DNA from: Roseateles toxinivorans
GTDB lineage: Bacteria > Pseudomonadota > Gammaproteobacteria > Burkholderiales > Burkholderiaceae_C
Length of the DNA stretch: 64,000 nucleotides
Direction of reading: 5' to 3'
NCBI RefSeq assembly: GCF_004362525.1
Contig: NZ_SNXS01000016.1
Coordinates: 23,184 to 87,183, forward strand
The position numbers were made by a program, and so were the translations under genes. Below, one piece after another: positions 63,231 through 64,000 of this stretch. Within the stretch, counting starts at the first letter, position 1, and every line of letters starts with the position of its first letter. Below the pieces are notes generated by a model that saw only the letters and a program-made list of their open reading frames with translations, made no database searches and was not told where the DNA came from.

Positions 63231-63934
63231 GCCACCTGGCTCTGCGCGGCGAAATGCCGCAGATGATGATCCACATTGCCGAGTTGGGCGTCCAGCGCGA
63301 GCAAGCGTTTGAAGGCGTGACCCACCACGACTTCGTCCGACATGCCCATGCCGCCATGAAGTTGTATCGCTTGTTGACCCACGAAGCGGCCTACCTTGCC
63401 GACCTGCACCTTCAGGCCCGACAGCACACGGCTCACGTCAGCACGGCTTTCCGCGAGCCGGATATTGGCCAACAGCACCATCGAGCGCAACTGCTCCGCC
63501 TGCATGAACATGTCCACCATTCGGTGACGCAAGACCTGGAACTGAGCCAACGTCTGGCCGAACTGGCGCCGCTCGCGGGTGTAGGCGAGCGTCTGTGCGA
63601 GCAGCAAATCCACCAGGCCGATGGCCTCAGCGCCCAGGGCGGCCAAGCCGACTTGGTTCGAATGGTTCAACAAGTCCAAGGCGAATCCGGGCTCGCAAAG
63701 GCGTGCATCGTCCCCTACATACACGTTGAACAGCGTCAGATTGGCGCCTCGGCCGCCGTCCACGAGCGGATAGCTGTGGCGAGTCAGCCCAACACTTTCA
63801 GCCTCGACCCAGAACAGGCACAAGCCACCCGGCGCTTGCGCAGACACGATGAAGGCTGTCGCCGTGTCGCCGCCAATCACCACACACTTTTCACCCTGCA
63901 AACACTGAATCGCCCCGGGATTCGTGGAGGCCAT
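63227..63934 (-). CDS. Acyl-CoA dehydrogenase, C-terminal part
   Basis: 235 residues from ATG 63934. ARLCEPGFALDLLNHSNQ, YTRERRQFGQTLAQFQVLRH and IQLHGGMGMSDE cover the middle and C-terminal domains, but about 140 N-terminal residues of a normal dehydrogenase are absent. The frame remains open to the window end, so the true start may lie beyond. Overlaps the chaperone-like gene tail to tail by 4 bases. Confidence 0.7.
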   Translation of the reverse strand: MASTNPGAIQCLQGEKCVVIGGDTATAFIVSAQAPGGLCLFWVEAESVGLTRHSYPLVDGGRGANLTLFNVYVGDDARLCEPGFALDLLNHSNQVGLAALGAEAIGLVDLLLAQTLAYTRERRQFGQTLAQFQVLRHRMVDMFMQAEQLRSMVLLANIRLAESRADVSRVLSGLKVQVGKVGRFVGQQAIQLHGGMGMSDEVVVGHAFKRLLALDAQLGNVDHHLRHFAAQSQVA

Positions 63935-63944
63935 TTGGTTTAAG

Positions 63945-64000
63945 TCAGACCGCCACCGCGACGGCTTGATTGGCGAGTTGCCGGTAATAGTTTGCCTCAG
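63945..64000 (-). CDS. C-terminal end of an unidentified upstream gene
   Basis: In another frame the last 17 codons read EANYYRQLANQAVAVAV followed by TGA at 63945-63947, ten bases before the dehydrogenase ATG. This looks like the end of a gene whose body lies outside the window. Too short to name. Confidence 0.35.
   Translation of the reverse strand, partial: EANYYRQLANQAVAVAV

Overview
The window looks like chromosome from a high-G+C betaproteobacterium, most likely Burkholderiales (Sphaerotilaceae/Comamonadaceae type). This is inferred from codon usage, the Burkholderiales-style catabolic genes (P1 aminopeptidase, paired acyl-CoA dehydrogenases, PETase-like esterase with a lipase-chaperone-like partner) and the IS66/IS3/IS630 remnants. 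No rRNA, tRNA or CRISPR array was seen.

Positions 1-13357 hold a catabolic cluster: an acyl-CoA ligase (cut by the window edge), a class III aminotransferase, a P1 (DmpA/BapA-type) aminopeptidase, a DauA-like FAD oxidoreductase, an M55 D-aminopeptidase, two acyl-CoA dehydrogenases, an enoyl-CoA hydratase and a TetR regulator with a clear palindromic operator. Two members, an MFS transporter and a Rieske oxygenase, are broken by in-frame stops, and the oxygenase also has a frameshift. The theme is release and oxidation of D- or beta-amino acids from peptides, followed by acyl-CoA breakdown.

Positions 13358-23390 are accessory DNA: a frameshifted, truncated group II intron maturase with its domain V hairpin, an IS66 element with a truncated transposase gene, and an integrative element. 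The element has an RHH repressor with a 41-bp perfect palindrome, a small HTH protein, a tyrosine recombinase and a compact cargo of unknown role: an OB-HD protein with an altered HD dyad, a protease-less Lon-like AAA+ ATPase and an RNA-repair-type HAD protein.

Positions 23368-42134 are about 19 kb of minus-strand, mostly overlapping genes. They encode three amidohydrolases, a RidA-like protein, two VOC proteins, two BAAT/acyl-CoA thioesterase-like hydrolases, an esterase, an MFS transporter, a thiol-dioxygenase-like cupin, a quinone-type oxidoreductase, two hotdog thioesterases, an acyl-CoA synthetase, a lone receiver domain, a second M55 peptidase and a DadA-like dehydrogenase. A divergent TonB receptor (42663-44951) and an XRE-cupin regulator follow. 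The shared intergenic region has two TTGAC-N5-GTCAA sites exactly 100 bp apart. Together this looks like an import-and-catabolism system for an unidentified amide- or ester-containing compound.

Positions 45665-52804 are mixed: a scrapyard of aminotransferase, IS630 and trxB fragments; a cysteine desulfurase-persulfide dioxygenase-rhodanese fusion with a divergent Lrp regulator; and a toxin-rich segment (IS3 remnant, Fic, VapBC, recombinase fragment) bounded by a 105-bp direct repeat derived from the 3' end of the alpha-galactosidase gene. Positions 52698-61382 are a galactoside-utilisation cluster (GH36, alpha/beta hydrolase, GH42, galT, galK, GPH transporter). The window ends with a secreted PETase-like polyesterase, a short lipase-chaperone-like protein and part of an acyl-CoA dehydrogenase locus.
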